Below, in pieces: positions 29,071 to 40,407 of a DNA stretch of 64,000 nucleotides (position 1 is its first letter; each line of letters opens with the position of its first letter). The notes below the pieces were generated by a model. It did not search any database, was not told the DNA's origin, and worked only from the letters and a program-made list of their open reading frames with translations. The position numbers and the translations under genes were made by a program. Source of the DNA: Pycnococcus provasolii. Lineage: Eukaryota > Chlorophyta > Pseudoscourfieldiophyceae > Pseudoscourfieldiales. Location of the stretch: the NCBI GenBank assembly GCA_049487715.1, contig CP150557.1, positions 558,001 through 622,000 of the forward strand. Reading direction: 5' to 3'.

Positions 29071-29512
29071 ATCTATAGACAAACATAGTTAAGTGAAGTG
29101 AAATCTCGAGTAAGTTTACCCCGTTATAAGGATTGTGTAACAAATATAGTACTACATTACAAGAAGATGTTGACGAACGCATGACCTTTCTTTCCCAACC
29201 TAACCTATAACTTACATACATGTCTCTACGATAGAGCGAAGTTTCATCTTGTGACACTCCCTCTATGGACTATGAGTAGTCCAGATACTGCTAGTCGACA
29301 AACCTTTACCCGGATTTTGATTGCTACTTCTTAGAGTAAAGATTTTCCCCCCGGGGGTGTCTTTCCCGGTCGACTAGGGGTTATTATTTCCCGGGCAGCC
29401 GGGACGGATTTCGCCTTCTGAGATATCCGATTTTATTTTCCGATTCCCCTTCTCTCGTCCCGTTTTATTTTAACCGCTCGTTGTCCTCGGCCATCATCGG
29501 CACATCATCGGC
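29071..29512. other. Intergenic region
   Basis: 442 bp, AT-rich 3' flank of TTC4 followed by a promoter-like stretch for the next gene. It has TACGATAG at 29227-29234 and G/C runs CCCCCCGGGGG near 29349 and CCCGGGCAGCCGGG near 29390. No gene seen. Confidence 0.4.
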
Positions 29513-30172
29513 ATGCCGCCCCTGGTGATGGCACGCCCCTGGGTGATGTCCCCCTCCACACGCCTCCTCGCGTCAGCACCTCGCATCAATCGTTCCTTCT
29601 CTCGCAGATTATGCCTTTCTCGGCGCCCCCCTCCTTGCTCGTCCTCCTCCTCCTCTGACCAACCAACCGCTGGCTCTTCTCGCTCTTCTGGTCGTCCTCT
29701 GCCGCCACCACCAGCGCCACCACCACCCGTACGCGTCGTGCCGTCAAGTGCGGCGATGAACCAAAAGACAAACAAAAAACCTGTGGATGATGATGTTACA
29801 GCAAATCGGACATCTAAAGCAGCGGCGTACGAGCCAAAAGCCAACTACAACCCGGACAAACCCATCGCAAGCATACTCAGCACAACCATCGAGAAAATCG
29901 ACGAGCAGCTTGACCGTGTCGAGGAAAAACCACTCAGCGTGAGCGAAACGATGTTCCGCGTCGCGGACGGACCGCTCGGAAGAGAAGCGTCGAAAGTCGC
30001 GCAGAAAGCTGCCAAAGGCGTCGCCAGCGTCGGCGGAGAGGCACTCGGGGAAGCAATCAAAATTGGAACGCCTGTTGCCAAAAAGGGAGCGGGTATGCTC
30101 TTCAAGGCGGCTGTCGAACTCTCGCAGGAATCGGAGAGGAGGAGAAAGGAGGAGAAGAAAAACAAAAAGTGA
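29513..30172 (+). CDS. Hypothetical protein with organelle-type presequence
   Basis: 219 residues from the ATG at 29513. The first 80 residues are Arg/Ser/Pro-rich and free of acidic residues until DQPTAG, like an organelle transit peptide. The rest is helical and amphipathic: KPIASILSTTIEKIDEQLDRVEEK, then an Ala/Gly/Lys-rich stretch (REASKVAQKAAKGVASVGGEALGEAIKIGTPVAKKGAGMLF shape, not a membrane helix) and a Lys/Glu tail (ERRRKEEKKNKK). No family was recognised. The codon pattern, the good ATG and the AT-rich 3' flank support a real gene. Confidence 0.55.
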   Translation: MPPLVMARPWVMSPSTRLLASAPRINRSFSRRLCLSRRPPPCSSSSSSDQPTAGSSRSSGRPLPPPPAPPPPVRVVPSSAAMNQKTNKKPVDDDVTANRTSKAAAYEPKANYNPDKPIASILSTTIEKIDEQLDRVEEKPLSVSETMFRVADGPLGREASKVAQKAAKGVASVGGEALGEAIKIGTPVAKKGAGMLFKAAVELSQESERRRKEEKKNKK

Positions 30173-30292
30173 TCAACAACAACACATTCATGAGCTGTAA
30201 AACAGAATTCGTTTCTTTCCTTCTTCGTCGCATAATCAATAAAATCATCAATAAAATCAATAACAAACATCCTCTATAACCTCAACCTTCTT

Positions 30293-31098
30293 TTAGTACA
30301 CGTCAAAGCCTAACTGCGCGTCTCCGCCAGATACAGGATAGTGGTGCATGTGGCTTACTCCACCTCCTCCACCTCCACCAAATGCGCCAGACATCATCGC
30401 CGCCTCGGCACTAGCGGCGTGCTGGAGAACCTGCGACGCCTTCCATGCATGGTGCGGCGGCCTGGCATCCGTATCTCGTGCCGCGCGACCGAGAGTTTCG
30501 TGAATTGCCGCGCGGAAGACACGCTCCAACGAAGCGAGCGCCTCCTGAGCACGCCTTCTTCGGAGCCACGTCATGCCCGCGGAACCAAGGCCAGGCGCAC
30601 CAACGCTTCGAGCTCGCACCTGCCTTGCGAGAGACTTCACAGCCGCCACGGGGCCATCGACGCTTACTCCCCACGCCAGGCCTGCGGTGCCCGAACCACC
30701 GTTCGCAGACGTGCGCTCGACGTAGCGAACGAGCTCGCGAGCATTCATGTCCCACAGCCCTCGCAAGACAGCCGCTGCGGCACGTCGATCCAAGCAAGAC
30801 GCGAGCAAATCGCGCGTCTCCGAGATGGAACGCGTCAGTGGCTGCAGATTTCGACCAAACTCTTCATTCTGCGCGAACGGCATGTGGAGAATGTTGCGTA
30901 GTCCCGCGCGCTTTGACAAGCTCATGCGAGCGAAAAGGCGCTCGACGACGCGTCGCACGGCGGTGGTGAAATGCTGCCTGCATTCGGAGGCCACGTGAAC
31001 GAACCCCTCGCCACTTCCCGCCGAGCAAATGTTCGCAAGAGCGGGAGCTTGGAATGAGGATGCGGCTTCGTCCGAGCCGGCGGCGGTATGGGCACCAC

Positions 31099-31129
<31 letters not shown>

Positions 31130-34100
31130 AGCAGTCGACTGCCCTCCCTGTTGCGAAGGCGCCGGTTGTCCTGACCAGCTTCGAACACGAGAGTGCCACG
31201 ACGGCACGAGCTGGATCAGCGCAAGCAGCGAATTCAAATGCAAGGCGGCACCCGCGTCAAGGTCGCCGGTCTGCGCCTCCGCTCCTCCACGGCCCCACGT
31301 GACGCTCGAACCGCCTGTGATGCGACGAGCAACCCGACTGTGAGCTGCTCGGTGAGCCATTCGCGCGTACAGGCTAACGCGTGTCACGCCACCGGTATTG
31401 CCATCCTCCATGAACTGCGAAGCGAGCTTGCGCTGACGCTCGAGCGCTGTGACGCATGCAAGCACGCCGGAGCACAGCGCATCCTCCACGAGAGGTGCAT
31501 GACGATCGGGCCAGCGAAGGGCGAGCGGGTCGTGCGCGTCGAGCAGTGCTCCTCCAGCCGCCTCAAGTACACGCACTCGCTTTGCCGGTGCGAGCGCATC
31601 TCGCGGCTCTGACGTAGGTTGCGCGGGCGCAATGGGCGCTTGCATCCCGGGCGTGGCTGGTGCCGCGCCGCATCCACTCGCACATGAGCTCACACCCTCG
31701 CCGGTGGCAGGTAATCCCTCTCCAGCGGCGGTAGTAGCTGCAGCTGAGATGCCCGTCGTCACCTCCGACGTGCCAAACACCTCCCCGATCGCCTGGACCT
31801 CGTCGAGCTCGCTCGCATCACTGACGAGTCGCATCTTCGCCGTCTCAACCCAACGAAGCACGTGCGATTGAAAGATCGATGCAGTGTCGAGAGGACTGAC
31901 ATCGGAGGAGCCCATAGCGAGAGCGACTGCACCGCTGATTGGGTCCGCCCCGTAAGCCGTATTCGTTTCGCCGAGTACGCCAGGCGCAATCAGCGCATGT
32001 GCATTCGGGCGAGAGGTGGCACGCTGCTGCTCGACGCCTCGTGACTCAAGGCTTGCGGCGACATCATTCTGCAGATCGCCGGCAGCATGCATGAGCTCAA
32101 CGCTGTTTCGATCTGGCTTTTCTGGAGGGTGATCTTGGAGCAGGCGAAGCAGCGTGGCTCGAACCATGACACCGTACTCGCGCGCGGCAATGCGTGGCAG
32201 ATCCACGGAGCTAGGCAGGCAATTGGTTGCGTGGATAGCCTTATCGAGTGCAAGCTCGGTACGAAGCGATCGGCAGAGAAGCACGCACTCTCGGAAGCGT
32301 CGCTCCGCCGCGCGCGACGCACACTCCGTTGCCAGGCTGGCTTGCTCAGCGTCCGTAACCGCGCGTGTGAAGCGCCTTCTCGCTGCCGTTGCTAGCTGAG
32401 CCGATAACGTCGTTTGCACAGATGGGTCGAGCGGATCGTACAACAGACTGTGCAGGCGCACCGCGGCACGCAGAACGGGCACCATAGGCAAACCTCGCGA
32501 TCCTGGCGTGGCTGGGTATGCCATCGAACCTGCACCGCCAAGAGCCGAAAGGCTCATGTCAGTGCGAATCGTTGGAGCTGAACCGCGGCGATGCATCGTG
32601 CGCGCCGATGCAGCTCCATGATCGGTCGTGCCTGGATCGCTAGGACGACACGAGCCATTGCCACCGCGATTGGATCGGCTCTCAGCAATCGCACCTCCGA
32701 GGTCTTTGTAAGCCTCGAAGCACAAAGCGAGGAGGCTTCCCACAGGTCCCTTGAGCGTGTTGAGCAGACGCGCATCTGGCGTCGGTAGGTTGCCCACTGA
32801 TTCGCACTGCAGTGCGGGAGCCAGATTGTCCGAGATGGCTACCAGGCAAGCCGTTGATGGACTCTGCGCCTCGAGCACGACATGACGAACATAGCGCAGG
32901 CTTCGCGACACGGCGGAAACTCCGTGGTGCGACCCAAAGTTTGTCACAAGCCACTGCCATCCGGGGTCCAGCGAGAGCTTCGTGCGCCCAAAGTGACTCA
33001 TGTACAGAGCACACGATAGCAGGGCATCGTACGCGGCGTCTGCGCTGATGGCAGATCCCATGTGCGCGGTTTTGACGTCGTGCGCCGTGGACCTCGAGTC
33101 AGCACGAGAGATCGCATGCCGATCTCCTTCTTTCGAAATGCGCAATTCTGAACGTCCCCATTCGATGCCCTGTGCCATGGACTCCAGCGACACGACGATA
33201 GGACTGCTATTTGATGCAACGACTGTGCTCAGCGGCACACGTCCACGGGCGATCGGGACTGCCTTCGCCTCGACGTTGGATCCCGCGAACACCAGCATCT
33301 CAAGGCATTCGGTTGTCAGCGCAGCCGCCAGCGGATCACTCGCACTGCCCGAGTGACTGTTCGATCTCGCGTCCGTGGCAGCGAGTGCACCGAGCGGCAG
33401 ATCGACGGGCGAGCCCGCGCCGACGCTTGCACGCAGCACACGATCCTCCGACCAGCTTGTGAGGCGAAGATGTACACGGAACGTATTTCGATAAACCTTC
33501 TTGAGCAGCTTGCCACCCACCTTCCGTGCAATGTGCAGACCTCGCGCCATGCTCTCAGCCGCAAGGCTTGCACGCAGCGATAGGCTACTTTCTCGCACGT
33601 CGTCTCGAACGGGTGCCTCGGAAGTCGTCGACGTCGTCAGTTTCGCAGCCTTCTGCTTCACGCGAACCACCTCGATCGAAATGCAATCCGACGTCAGCGG
33701 CATCGCCATTGCCGAGGACGACGTTGTAGTTGCGTTCGTTGGCGGTGCACCTGCAGCATTCATGTTAGCGTCACGCGACTTGCGCAGAAGCACGTGGTGC
33801 AGCCCGAATGCGTCGCGGAGTGGCATGCACGCACGCGTCAGGAAAGCGAGAGCATGCATTTGCGCCTCCGTGTCTGAATTGTCACCCGCGGCGTCCATGC
33901 ACAGTTGGACACACGCTTCGTACGCGAGGCAGTGAAGCCACGCCGTGGCTGCCGTCACGGGTGCTGCAGGCGTCGGATCAGAGCAGCCGTAGCTTCCTCG
34001 CGGGCTCGCTGCTGGGCTGGCGAATACGTCTGGGCTCGTTTCTGCGCTTGCGGGTAGATCTACCGCGGACCAATTTCGCGGCATAGCTGACGTCGGCAAA

Positions 34101-34945
34101 GGACCGTGTTGGTTTTGCGGCGTCATCTGATAGAGCGGCTCGTAGTCTGGGGCTGCGTGAACGTTGAACGTTGACGGTTGTTGGTGCTGCTCGTTGTCGT
34201 GGTGATATTCGCCGTCGCCGTCATCGCCTTCGGGTATCTGTCTTGCGAGCAGGTCGGATACGTGGGCAGTGGCGAGGCTGGCTGTCAGTGGCGGTGCTGT
34301 TGGGGCGGATGGCGGCGCGGGCGTGGCGGCGGCGGGCGTCGCTGCGTGCTGCGATCCTGCTTTCTGCTTTGGCGTTTTTCTGTGCACACTGAGTGGCGTC
34401 GTGGGCGGCGACGACCTTTGCAGACGTCCTCCTGCTCGGCTCCACTGCTTCGGCGGCGGCAGAGTCGCGGGCGTTTGCACGGTGACTGCGTGTGTCGGAA
34501 CCCGCGACTTTGCGTTTGGCGTGACGCAGCTCAAGTCGACGTAGTCGTTTTCCTTGTCTCCGACGCCGCCGTAGTCATCGTTTGTTGTTGTTTCGCAGAA
34601 GCTTTCGACCATGTTTGTTTCTTCATCCCCGTCGCGGGGCACACCCACGTCGTATCCTTCGTTGTCGTCGTCGTACTCGTCGTCGTCGTACATGTCGTCG
34701 TACACGTCGTTGTCATTGGCATTAACTTTAACCGAGGCACTTGCAGCCGTGGAGTCGTCTTCTAATGTTTTGAACGTGACGTGTTTTCTGAAATCTCCTG
34801 CAAGTAGAGATTTCTGAACGAGAGACTGCTGAGTTGACGCACGCAAATAGGAAGGGTCGAAATTAACATCCCCGCCATTCCCGAGATTATTCACGTCCAG
34901 AGGCAGAGGGGGCCCATCCCCACCAGAGCTGTACCTGACCGCCAT
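30293..34945 (-). CDS. Very large conserved-looking protein of unknown function
   Basis: 1550 residues from the ATG at 34945 (MAVRYSSGGDG). The first 320 residues are acidic, Asn/Pro/Ala-rich and disordered. From about residue 370 the protein is globular and mostly helical: WLHCLAYEACVQLCMDAAGD, a C2-like beta block around FRVHLRLTSWSEDRVLRASV, then AYDALLSCALYMSHFGRTKL, WQWLVTNFGSHHGVSAVSRS and LRYVRHVVLEAQSPSTACLV. These blocks remind me of plant proteins annotated gar2-like (At2g42320 group), but the match is from memory and weak. A poly-Gly run (coded by CCG repeats near 31096) interrupts the C-terminal part. Helical repeats near the C-terminus (VRRVVERLFARMSLSKRAGL) end the protein. No membrane segment or catalytic motif was seen. 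Confidence 0.6.
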
Positions 34946-35551
34946 GAAAGACAATCCACTGAAGTCAATAAGAAATAACAATAACAATAAGAGACACGTC
35001 AGCCTGATAAATGAATAAATAAATAAATAAATAAATAAATAAATGAATCAATCACACACACAGCAAACAAAGTCAATGTCAGCAGCACGAGCACGAGATT
35101 TCACGAGATTTCACGAGAAAGAAAGAAATGGAACGTCTGTCAGTCAGTCCCAAGGGAGGGGAGGGGGCGGCAAAGCAGACTGATTCCCCCCCCCCCCCCC
35201 AGGGGAGTTTGGCCTCGAAGGTTAACAACCAACCCCACGGAACCCCCGCGGGGGGGAAGAAGTCCCGAACACTCTGTCCCGAACTCTAACCCTAACGTCT
35301 AACCCGAACCCTAACGTCTAACCCTAACGTCTAACCCTAACGCCTAACCCTAACGTCTAACCCGAACCCTAACGCTTTTATGTACAGGATTCTTCGCGCT
35401 CTGTCATTCGCGCTCGTGTCCGGGGATGAGCATCATCATGGGGGGGGGGGGGGGGGGGGGACGGATTCTCCCCCCGTCTGCCCGTTCTTACGGTAGTCTC
35501 TCGATCTCGCGTATTCCTGGGTGGAGATATTTTTCTCCGGAACGTAAACGT
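34946..35551. other. Repeat-rich intergenic region
   Basis: Contains an (AAAT)n microsatellite near 35014-35043, a short direct repeat TTTCACGAGA (35096-35117), a C14-type run near 35189, a degenerate telomeric block at 35286-35374 and a G20-type run at about 35441-35460. Homopolymers this long make the assembly unreliable here. No gene seen. Confidence 0.55.
35286..35374. repeat. Degenerate telomeric repeat with CCCTAACGTCTAA units
   Basis: About seven units alternating CCCTAAC with GTCTAACC or CGAACC. Unlike the other arrays, the units carry a regular insert (CCCTAACGTCTAAC period about 13), so it looks like a decayed or higher-order array. Confidence 0.8.
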
Positions 35552-35824
35552 CGTCTACTTCTTCGACAGCGGCCTCACGCGGGCGCGGCGTACTTCCAGA
35601 AGCCGCGTGAGGCCGCAAGAGGCCGCGTGAGGCCTCACGCGGCCTCTGGAGGGGTCTGTGGCCGCGTGAGGCCTCTAGAGGGGTCTGAGGGGTCCCTCTC
35701 CATCGGGTATCCCCTCTGACCCTTGGAGGGGTCTGAGGCCTCTTGGGGCCTCGTGGGGCCTCACGCGGCCGTTTACGGCCCCACGAGGCCCCATGCGGCC
35801 CCAAGAGGGCCCATGGTGCTTCAG

Positions 35825-36400
35825 GTGGTTGTGGTGGTGGTGCTGCTCCTCCTCCTCCTCCTCCTCCTCCTTCTTGTTGTTGTTGCTGGTGCTGGTGCTG
35901 GTGCTGTTGTTGTTGTTGTTGTTGTTGTTGCTGCTCCTCCTCCTTGTCATTCTCCTCCTCCTTGTCCTCCTCCTCCTCATGGTGGTGGTGGTGGTGCTGA
36001 TCCTGCTGCTGTGGTGGTGATGCTGCTGCTGCTCCTCCTCCTCCTCCTTCTTGTTGTTCTTGGTGGTGCTGGTGCTGGTGCTGGTGCTGGTGTTGTTGTT
36101 GTTGTTGTTGCTGCTCCTCCTCCTTGTCATTCTCCTCCTCCTTGTCCTCCTCCTCCTCCTGATGGTGCTGTGGTGGTGGCTGTTGCTGCTGTGGTGGTGG
36201 TGGTGATGGCTGCTGCTGCTCCTCCTCCTCCTCCTCCTTGTTGTTGTTGTTGTTGCTGGTGCTGGTGCTGGTGCTGTTGTTGTTGTTGTTGTTGTTGTTG
36301 CTGCTCCTCCTCCTTGTCATTCTCCTCCTCCTTGTCCTCCTCCTCCTCCTGATGGTGCTGTGGTGGTGGCTGTTGCTGCTGTGGTGGTGGTGCTGCTGCT
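35825..36400. repeat. Tandem minisatellite, three ~180 bp units of CTC/GTT/GGT triplets
   Basis: The phrase TGCTGCTCCTCCTCCTTGTCATTCTCCTCC recurs at about 35930, 36110 and 36300, each preceded by GTTGTTGTTG and GGTGCTGGTGCTG runs. Long open frames on both strands (poly-Gln/Glu/His on the -, poly-Val/Leu/Ser on the +) follow from the triplet composition. Confidence 0.8.
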
Positions 36401-36637
36401 GCCTCTGCTGTGCTTCAGGTGGTGGTGGTGGTGGTGGTGGTGGGATGGTGGTGGCGCGCCCGGCATGGCCGCGGGAATAAAGGGAGAATGACAGTCTAAG
36501 GAGAGGGGGAGTCCCCGTAAAGGGAGAGACAGGGGAGAGAGTGAGAGACTGTCAGACTGAGGCCTCAGGGAGGGAGCTCGAACGATGGTGCACAGATGTG
36601 GGAAGGGCTGCTCTACGAAGTAACAAAGAACTGTCAA

Positions 36638-36783
36638 GGAAGGGAAGGAAGGGAAGGGAAGGGAAGGGAAGGGAAGGGAAGGGAAGGGAAGGGAAGGGAA
36701 GGGAAGGGAAGGGAAGGGAAGGGAAGGGAAGGGAAGGGAAGGGAAGGGAAGGGAAGGGAAGGGAAGGGAAGGGAAGGGAAGGA
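36638..36783. repeat. (AAGGG)n satellite, about 28 units
   Basis: An almost perfect GGGAA/AAGGG array on the + strand inside the inverted-repeat island. The G-rich strand could form quadruplex or triplex structures. Confidence 0.95.
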
Positions 36784-37433
36784 CTGGGCGACCGGTTCCA
36801 ACGGTCAACAAGGTCGGGGAGCTTCCGGCGGGAATCATTCCCGGGAGGAAAGGTCGCGATGGCAAGAAGACCCCGCAGACCCTTCCGGTGGCCCCACCCC
36901 CCCTCATGTGGCCCCCCCTTCCTCATGCGGCCCCACGAGGCCCCACGAGGCCCCACGAGGCCTCTGACCCCTCCAAGGGTCAGAGGGGATACCCGATGGA
37001 GAGGGACCCCTCAGACCCCTCTAGAGGCCTCACGCGGCCACAGACCCCTCCAGACGCCGCGTGAGGCCTCACGCGGCCTCTTGCGGCCTCACGCGGCCTC
37101 ACGCGGCTTCTGGAAGTACGCCGCGCCCGCGTGAGGCCGCTGTCCAAGAAGTAGACGCACAGACACCTTCTTCTCCTGAAGTAAGAAGTCTCAGTTGTGA
37201 TGGCCGGCGCAACTTTCGCGCACCATCACAACGCCACCTTACGCTCCCCGCAAAAGCACAAACCTGTGCGATGGGGAGCTGGGCACATACCACATGCGTC
37301 AGCGAGATCAACCAAGTGTCACGCACATAACACATTACCTTCACCACGAGAACATGACGCAACGAAAACGGCGAACGCACAACAGACAAGGAGTCATCCC
37401 GCCGGGAACATCGACATCGACGCCGCCGCAACC

Positions 37434-37613
37434 ATGTCTGTCAGCGATGCCAGACTTCTCCTAACCACCAAACTCAAGAATCTTAGGGCGGCATGAATTA
37501 AGGCGATGGAGGCAACTATGTCGGACATCGACGGAACGAACACACAAATAAACAACAACGTCGTCAACTTCGGCACACAAGCAACACTTCAAGAAAAACA
37601 AAACAAGGAGTAA
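37434..37613 (+). CDS. Small ORF interrupted by one in-frame TGA
   Basis: From the ATG at 37434 the frame reads MSVSDARLLLTTKLKNLRAA, then TGA at 37494-37496, then continues in the same frame for 38 codons (IKAMEATMSDIDGTNTQI and an Asn/Gln-rich end) to TAA at 37611. Codon use is alike on both sides of the TGA and the two halves form one plausible amphipathic helix. Options: a selenocysteine or readthrough codon, a nonsense mutation or base error (for example TGG), or translation from the downstream ATG at 37509. Only about 60 bp separate it from the convergent Stealth gene, leaving little room for a 3' SECIS unless transcripts overlap. No family was recognised. Confidence 0.4.
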
Positions 37614-37674
37614 GAGTTGGTACTATCCGTAGTGTTACAAAATATTTATTTCAAAAACAACAACAACAACAACG

Positions 37675-40182
37675 CTAAGCCTCTGACTTCGTCGTCTCCA
37701 GCGATGACGTCGCCTCGCACCAGGCGGCATACAAACAGAGTGCAAAGCGCGATGCAAATGCACGGCACTCTGCCAAACGCTGCTTGAAACGCGAAGACAT
37801 CAGGGCACGGTACAATGCAGCGAACGTACACACAACCGCAACGAGATGGGCAAGTGCACGAACACGCCAAAACCAACGCCACGACTGGATCGTTAGGTAT
37901 CCACGTTGTCCACGATGCAACTCGAAGCGTGACGGCGTTGGGAAGAAGCTGTGTAAGGTATCCTGGAGCTGCGCCGAGATGCGCCTGTTATTCGTGCTAG
38001 CACTGTCGTCCATGTCGTCGTTCACGCACACAAATTTCTTGGGCCGAGCGCGAAGTGCGTCCAGCTGATTGCCAGAGTCAGCCAGATTGCTGCTTAGCTG
38101 CAGGAATGACATGTACGGATCCGCATCCATCAGCTCGAAGGCGTACTTCCTCTCGCGACGAAGGTGCTCCTTCATGCGAAGGACGAGGCGCTCGTGCGTC
38201 AAAACAAGAGAGAGCGGAAGCGGCTCGAGCTCCTGGAAGGAACCAGGCGTGCTCGCACGAGCATCCATGCCGGGTTTACTGCCACCTTCGGCATCGTCGT
38301 CGTCCACGCATAATTCCTCGTCGCCGCCAGAGCAGCTCCTCCGACGGACCCAGAGCCACGTGAGCCAACCCTTTCCATGCGAACGACGCATCGCAATGCG
38401 TCGCGACTTCTGAAGGTCGCGCGCAATGCGCGCGCACGCCACAGTATCGAGAGACTTTAGCAAGGTGATGTCGTCATCGTCGCCTCTTCGACGCCGCTGC
38501 ACCGGTGGGGTGGGCGAACCAGGTACAGCTGGATCTTCCGAGACGCGCGCGCAAAGGCTTCTCAATTCGGGCACATTCATGGCACCGTCGCCGTCTCGGT
38601 CGAGTTCACGCAGCAGGTCGATGGGAGTTCTCCTGCGAGGAGTCGACATGAGCCAGTGAAAGTGCGAAAATGAGTACTGCAGGTCATCCGGGCTACGAAA
38701 GCGCCGTGCGCTCGTCGCCTCGACGTCCGCGCTCCAGGCTTTCTGCCACTCCTCCACCACGGCACGGCTGATGAGATGCGGACCGTGCGCTGGAACGCGG
38801 CGCATGCTTGACGCCGCCCCGAGGCTTCCTCGTGGGTGCAGTAGGCCAGCTGCTGCAGCCCCGAGTCCCGCACGGCCGCCAACCGTGGCACGCACGACCG
38901 CGTCAGGATCGTATGCTCCAAACGAGGCGGAGACGAGCGCGTCGGAATGCCGCAAGCTGCTGCCGTAGATATCCATAAGCAGACTCCGCCGCCGTCGGCG
39001 ATGGCTTTGTCGTCTGAATGGGCTGTCTGATTCACGTTCGCGGTCAGCCAATTCCTCCTCCTCCTCTTCGTCCCCCTCCTCTTCGTCCTCCTCCTCCTCC
39101 TCTTCGTCGTCCTCGTCCTCGTCCTCGTCCTCTTCGTCTTCGTCGTCACCCTCCTCACCCTCGCCCTCGTCGCCATCCTCGTCCTCCTCGTCGTCCTCGT
39201 CCTCCTGCTTGTCGCCGTCGTCGCCTACGTGATCTACGTCGTCGTCCACGTCCACGTCGACGTCGTCCTTACGAGAACGCTTGCTGCGATGGCGGTGACT
39301 GCGGCAGTCGCCACCATCGTACGAGCACTCTTTGACATTGCACACCTGGTCACATATGCCGTCACCCATGTAGCTCGGATAGCATCCAGTTTTGCACGGA
39401 GGGACGGCCCAGCCAAGGTACACCTTAAAGCCGCCTGATGTCGTGACAAAGTCATCGCGTGAAACAGGCTGACCGAATAGGACGTCGTCGTTCAGGTACA
39501 GGAAGCACGGGCTAAGATTTCGTATGCGATGTATGTGCATCTCGATACTTGGCGACGAAAACGTTGGCAGGTGACTTCTGTTTGGGAAGAGCTCGGTGTG
39601 GTCGACGACTGTGATGTCCCCTCGGTCGGCATTCAGCCACGACGGAACACGTCCCGCGTTCGTGACGAGGTACACGTGGCGCACCCACGGCGCGTGCCGT
39701 TCCAACGAGCGCAGCGAGTACCTCAGCTCTTCGTGGTCGCGGTATCGTGCGGCGTCGGAGATGCCCTTGTTGGCTGGCTGCGGAGGACTTCGAGGCGGCG
39801 GCTGCTCGACGACGTCGCCCCAGCTTTCTTCCTCTTCCACGAGTTTGTCAGCCTCTTCCCACGCGAGTGCCGACAGCTCGGAGTCGTCTGAGCTGAGAAA
39901 GTCTTCGTCACCAAACTCAGCTTCAAGCGACGAGTCTCTCAGCGCTTCAGCTACGACTCCGGTAGCACGCGCGAGAAGCTCCCGACGTCGACGCCGCGTC
40001 TTGTTCACACTCCGCTCGTGCAATGCCCAGTACCGCGCCTTGAGCGCGACGAACGACGGGTCTGTGCCGTCCACCCACGTGTACACGACGTCGATCGGTC
40101 CGGTGGCGCACGGCTGCTGACCCTCTATTGCTGGCAAGGCGGCCGTAAGGAGAAGCGCCATGACCGTTGACGCCACCACCAT
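37675..40182 (-). CDS. Stealth-family sugar-phosphate transferase, GNPTAB-like
   Basis: 835 residues from the ATG at 40182, starting with a short hydrophobic signal/anchor ([18 protein letters not shown]). In animals GNPTAB makes GlcNAc-1-phosphate on lysosomal enzymes in the Golgi. Stealth blocks are plain: CR1 [17 protein letters not shown]2 [35 protein letters not shown] and [19 protein letters not shown]3 [13 protein letters not shown]4 near [14 protein letters not shown] Notch/LNR module ([19 protein letters not shown] with CSYDGGDC, residues about 260-293) and an EF-hand loop ([12 protein letters not shown], near 530) match the animal layout. A long Asp/Glu spacer follows the LNR. A C-terminal membrane helix ([19 protein letters not shown], near 775) completes the type. 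The DMAP-interaction domain of GNPTAB is not seen. Confidence 0.87.
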   Translation of the reverse strand: MVVASTVMALLLTAALPAIEGQQPCATGPIDVVYTWVDGTDPSFVALKARYWALHERSVNKTRRRRRELLARATGVVAEALRDSSLEAEFGDEDFLSSDDSELSALAWEEADKLVEEEESWGDVVEQPPPRSPPQPANKGISDAARYRDHEELRYSLRSLERHAPWVRHVYLVTNAGRVPSWLNADRGDITVVDHTELFPNRSHLPTFSSPSIEMHIHRIRNLSPCFLYLNDDVLFGQPVSRDDFVTTSGGFKVYLGWAVPPCKTGCYPSYMGDGICDQVCNVKECSYDGGDCRSHRHRSKRSRKDDVDVDVDDDVDHVGDDGDKQEDEDDEEDEDGDEGEGEEGDDEDEEDEDEDEDDEEEEEEDEEEGDEEEEEELADRERESDSPFRRQSHRRRRRSLLMDIYGSSLRHSDALVSASFGAYDPDAVVRATVGGRAGLGAAAAGLLHPRGSLGAASSMRRVPAHGPHLISRAVVEEWQKAWSADVEATSARRFRSPDDLQYSFSHFHWLMSTPRRRTPIDLLRELDRDGDGAMNVPELRSLCARVSEDPAVPGSPTPPVQRRRRGDDDDITLLKSLDTVACARIARDLQKSRRIAMRRSHGKGWLTWLWVRRRSCSGGDEELCVDDDDAEGGSKPGMDARASTPGSFQELEPLPLSLVLTHERLVLRMKEHLRRERKYAFELMDADPYMSFLQLSSNLADSGNQLDALRARPKKFVCVNDDMDDSASTNNRRISAQLQDTLHSFFPTPSRFELHRGQRGYLTIQSWRWFWRVRALAHLVAVVCTFAALYRALMSSRFKQRLAECRAFASRFALCLYAAWCEATSSLETTKSEA

Positions 40183-40375
40183 TGGGCGAAACTGAAATTC
40201 GGAAGGAGCTTATCGGCGCTGCTGCATGACTGATGGAACGGCCTTCACGAACCGGTACGTTTTGTTTTTTTTGGTTTTGACCGCCGATCGGATCCTTAAG
40301 CGGAGGTGATGGCGCTGGCCGGCCACTCTTCGGCCGGGTGGGGTAATACACACATGGTAAATACGTCCTCGCAAG

Positions 40376-40382
40376 TTTATAT
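40376..40382 (+). promoter_or_regulatory. TATA-like box upstream of 5S rRNA
   Basis: TTTATAT lies 26-32 bp before the inferred 5S start, the spacing seen for the upstream element of plant and algal 5S genes. Confidence 0.5.
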
Positions 40383-40407
40383 CCTGTAAATTCCTGACCG
40401 ATTGTTC

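Larger units (their letters stand above)
35552..37157. mobile_element. Foldback-type element: ~1.6 kb repeat island with long terminal inverted repeats
   Basis: The left arm (35552 to about 35770) and the right arm (about 36925-37157) are near-perfect reverse complements over about 200 bp. They share the edge CGTCTACTTCTT(C/G)GACAGCGGCCT, the GCGTACTTCCAGAAGCCGCGTGAGGCC block and the GGTCCCTCTCCATCGGGTAT block. Within the arms, 12-mers such as GCGTGAGGCCGC repeat. The interior holds only low-complexity DNA: a 180-190 bp tandem repeat in three copies, then (AAGGG)n. No transposase frame is seen, so a non-autonomous foldback element or large MITE is the best reading. No clear target-site duplication is seen at the outer edges. 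Confidence 0.65.

Noticed and set aside
35436-36320. 295-codon frame (- strand) with Gln, Glu, His and Asn runs
   Set aside because: It lies wholly in the triplet minisatellite; all frames there are open on both strands and composition follows from the repeats.
36541-37134. 197-codon frame on + strand
   Set aside because: Its core is the (AAGGG)n array read as a pentamer repeat, and its end is inside the inverted-repeat arm.
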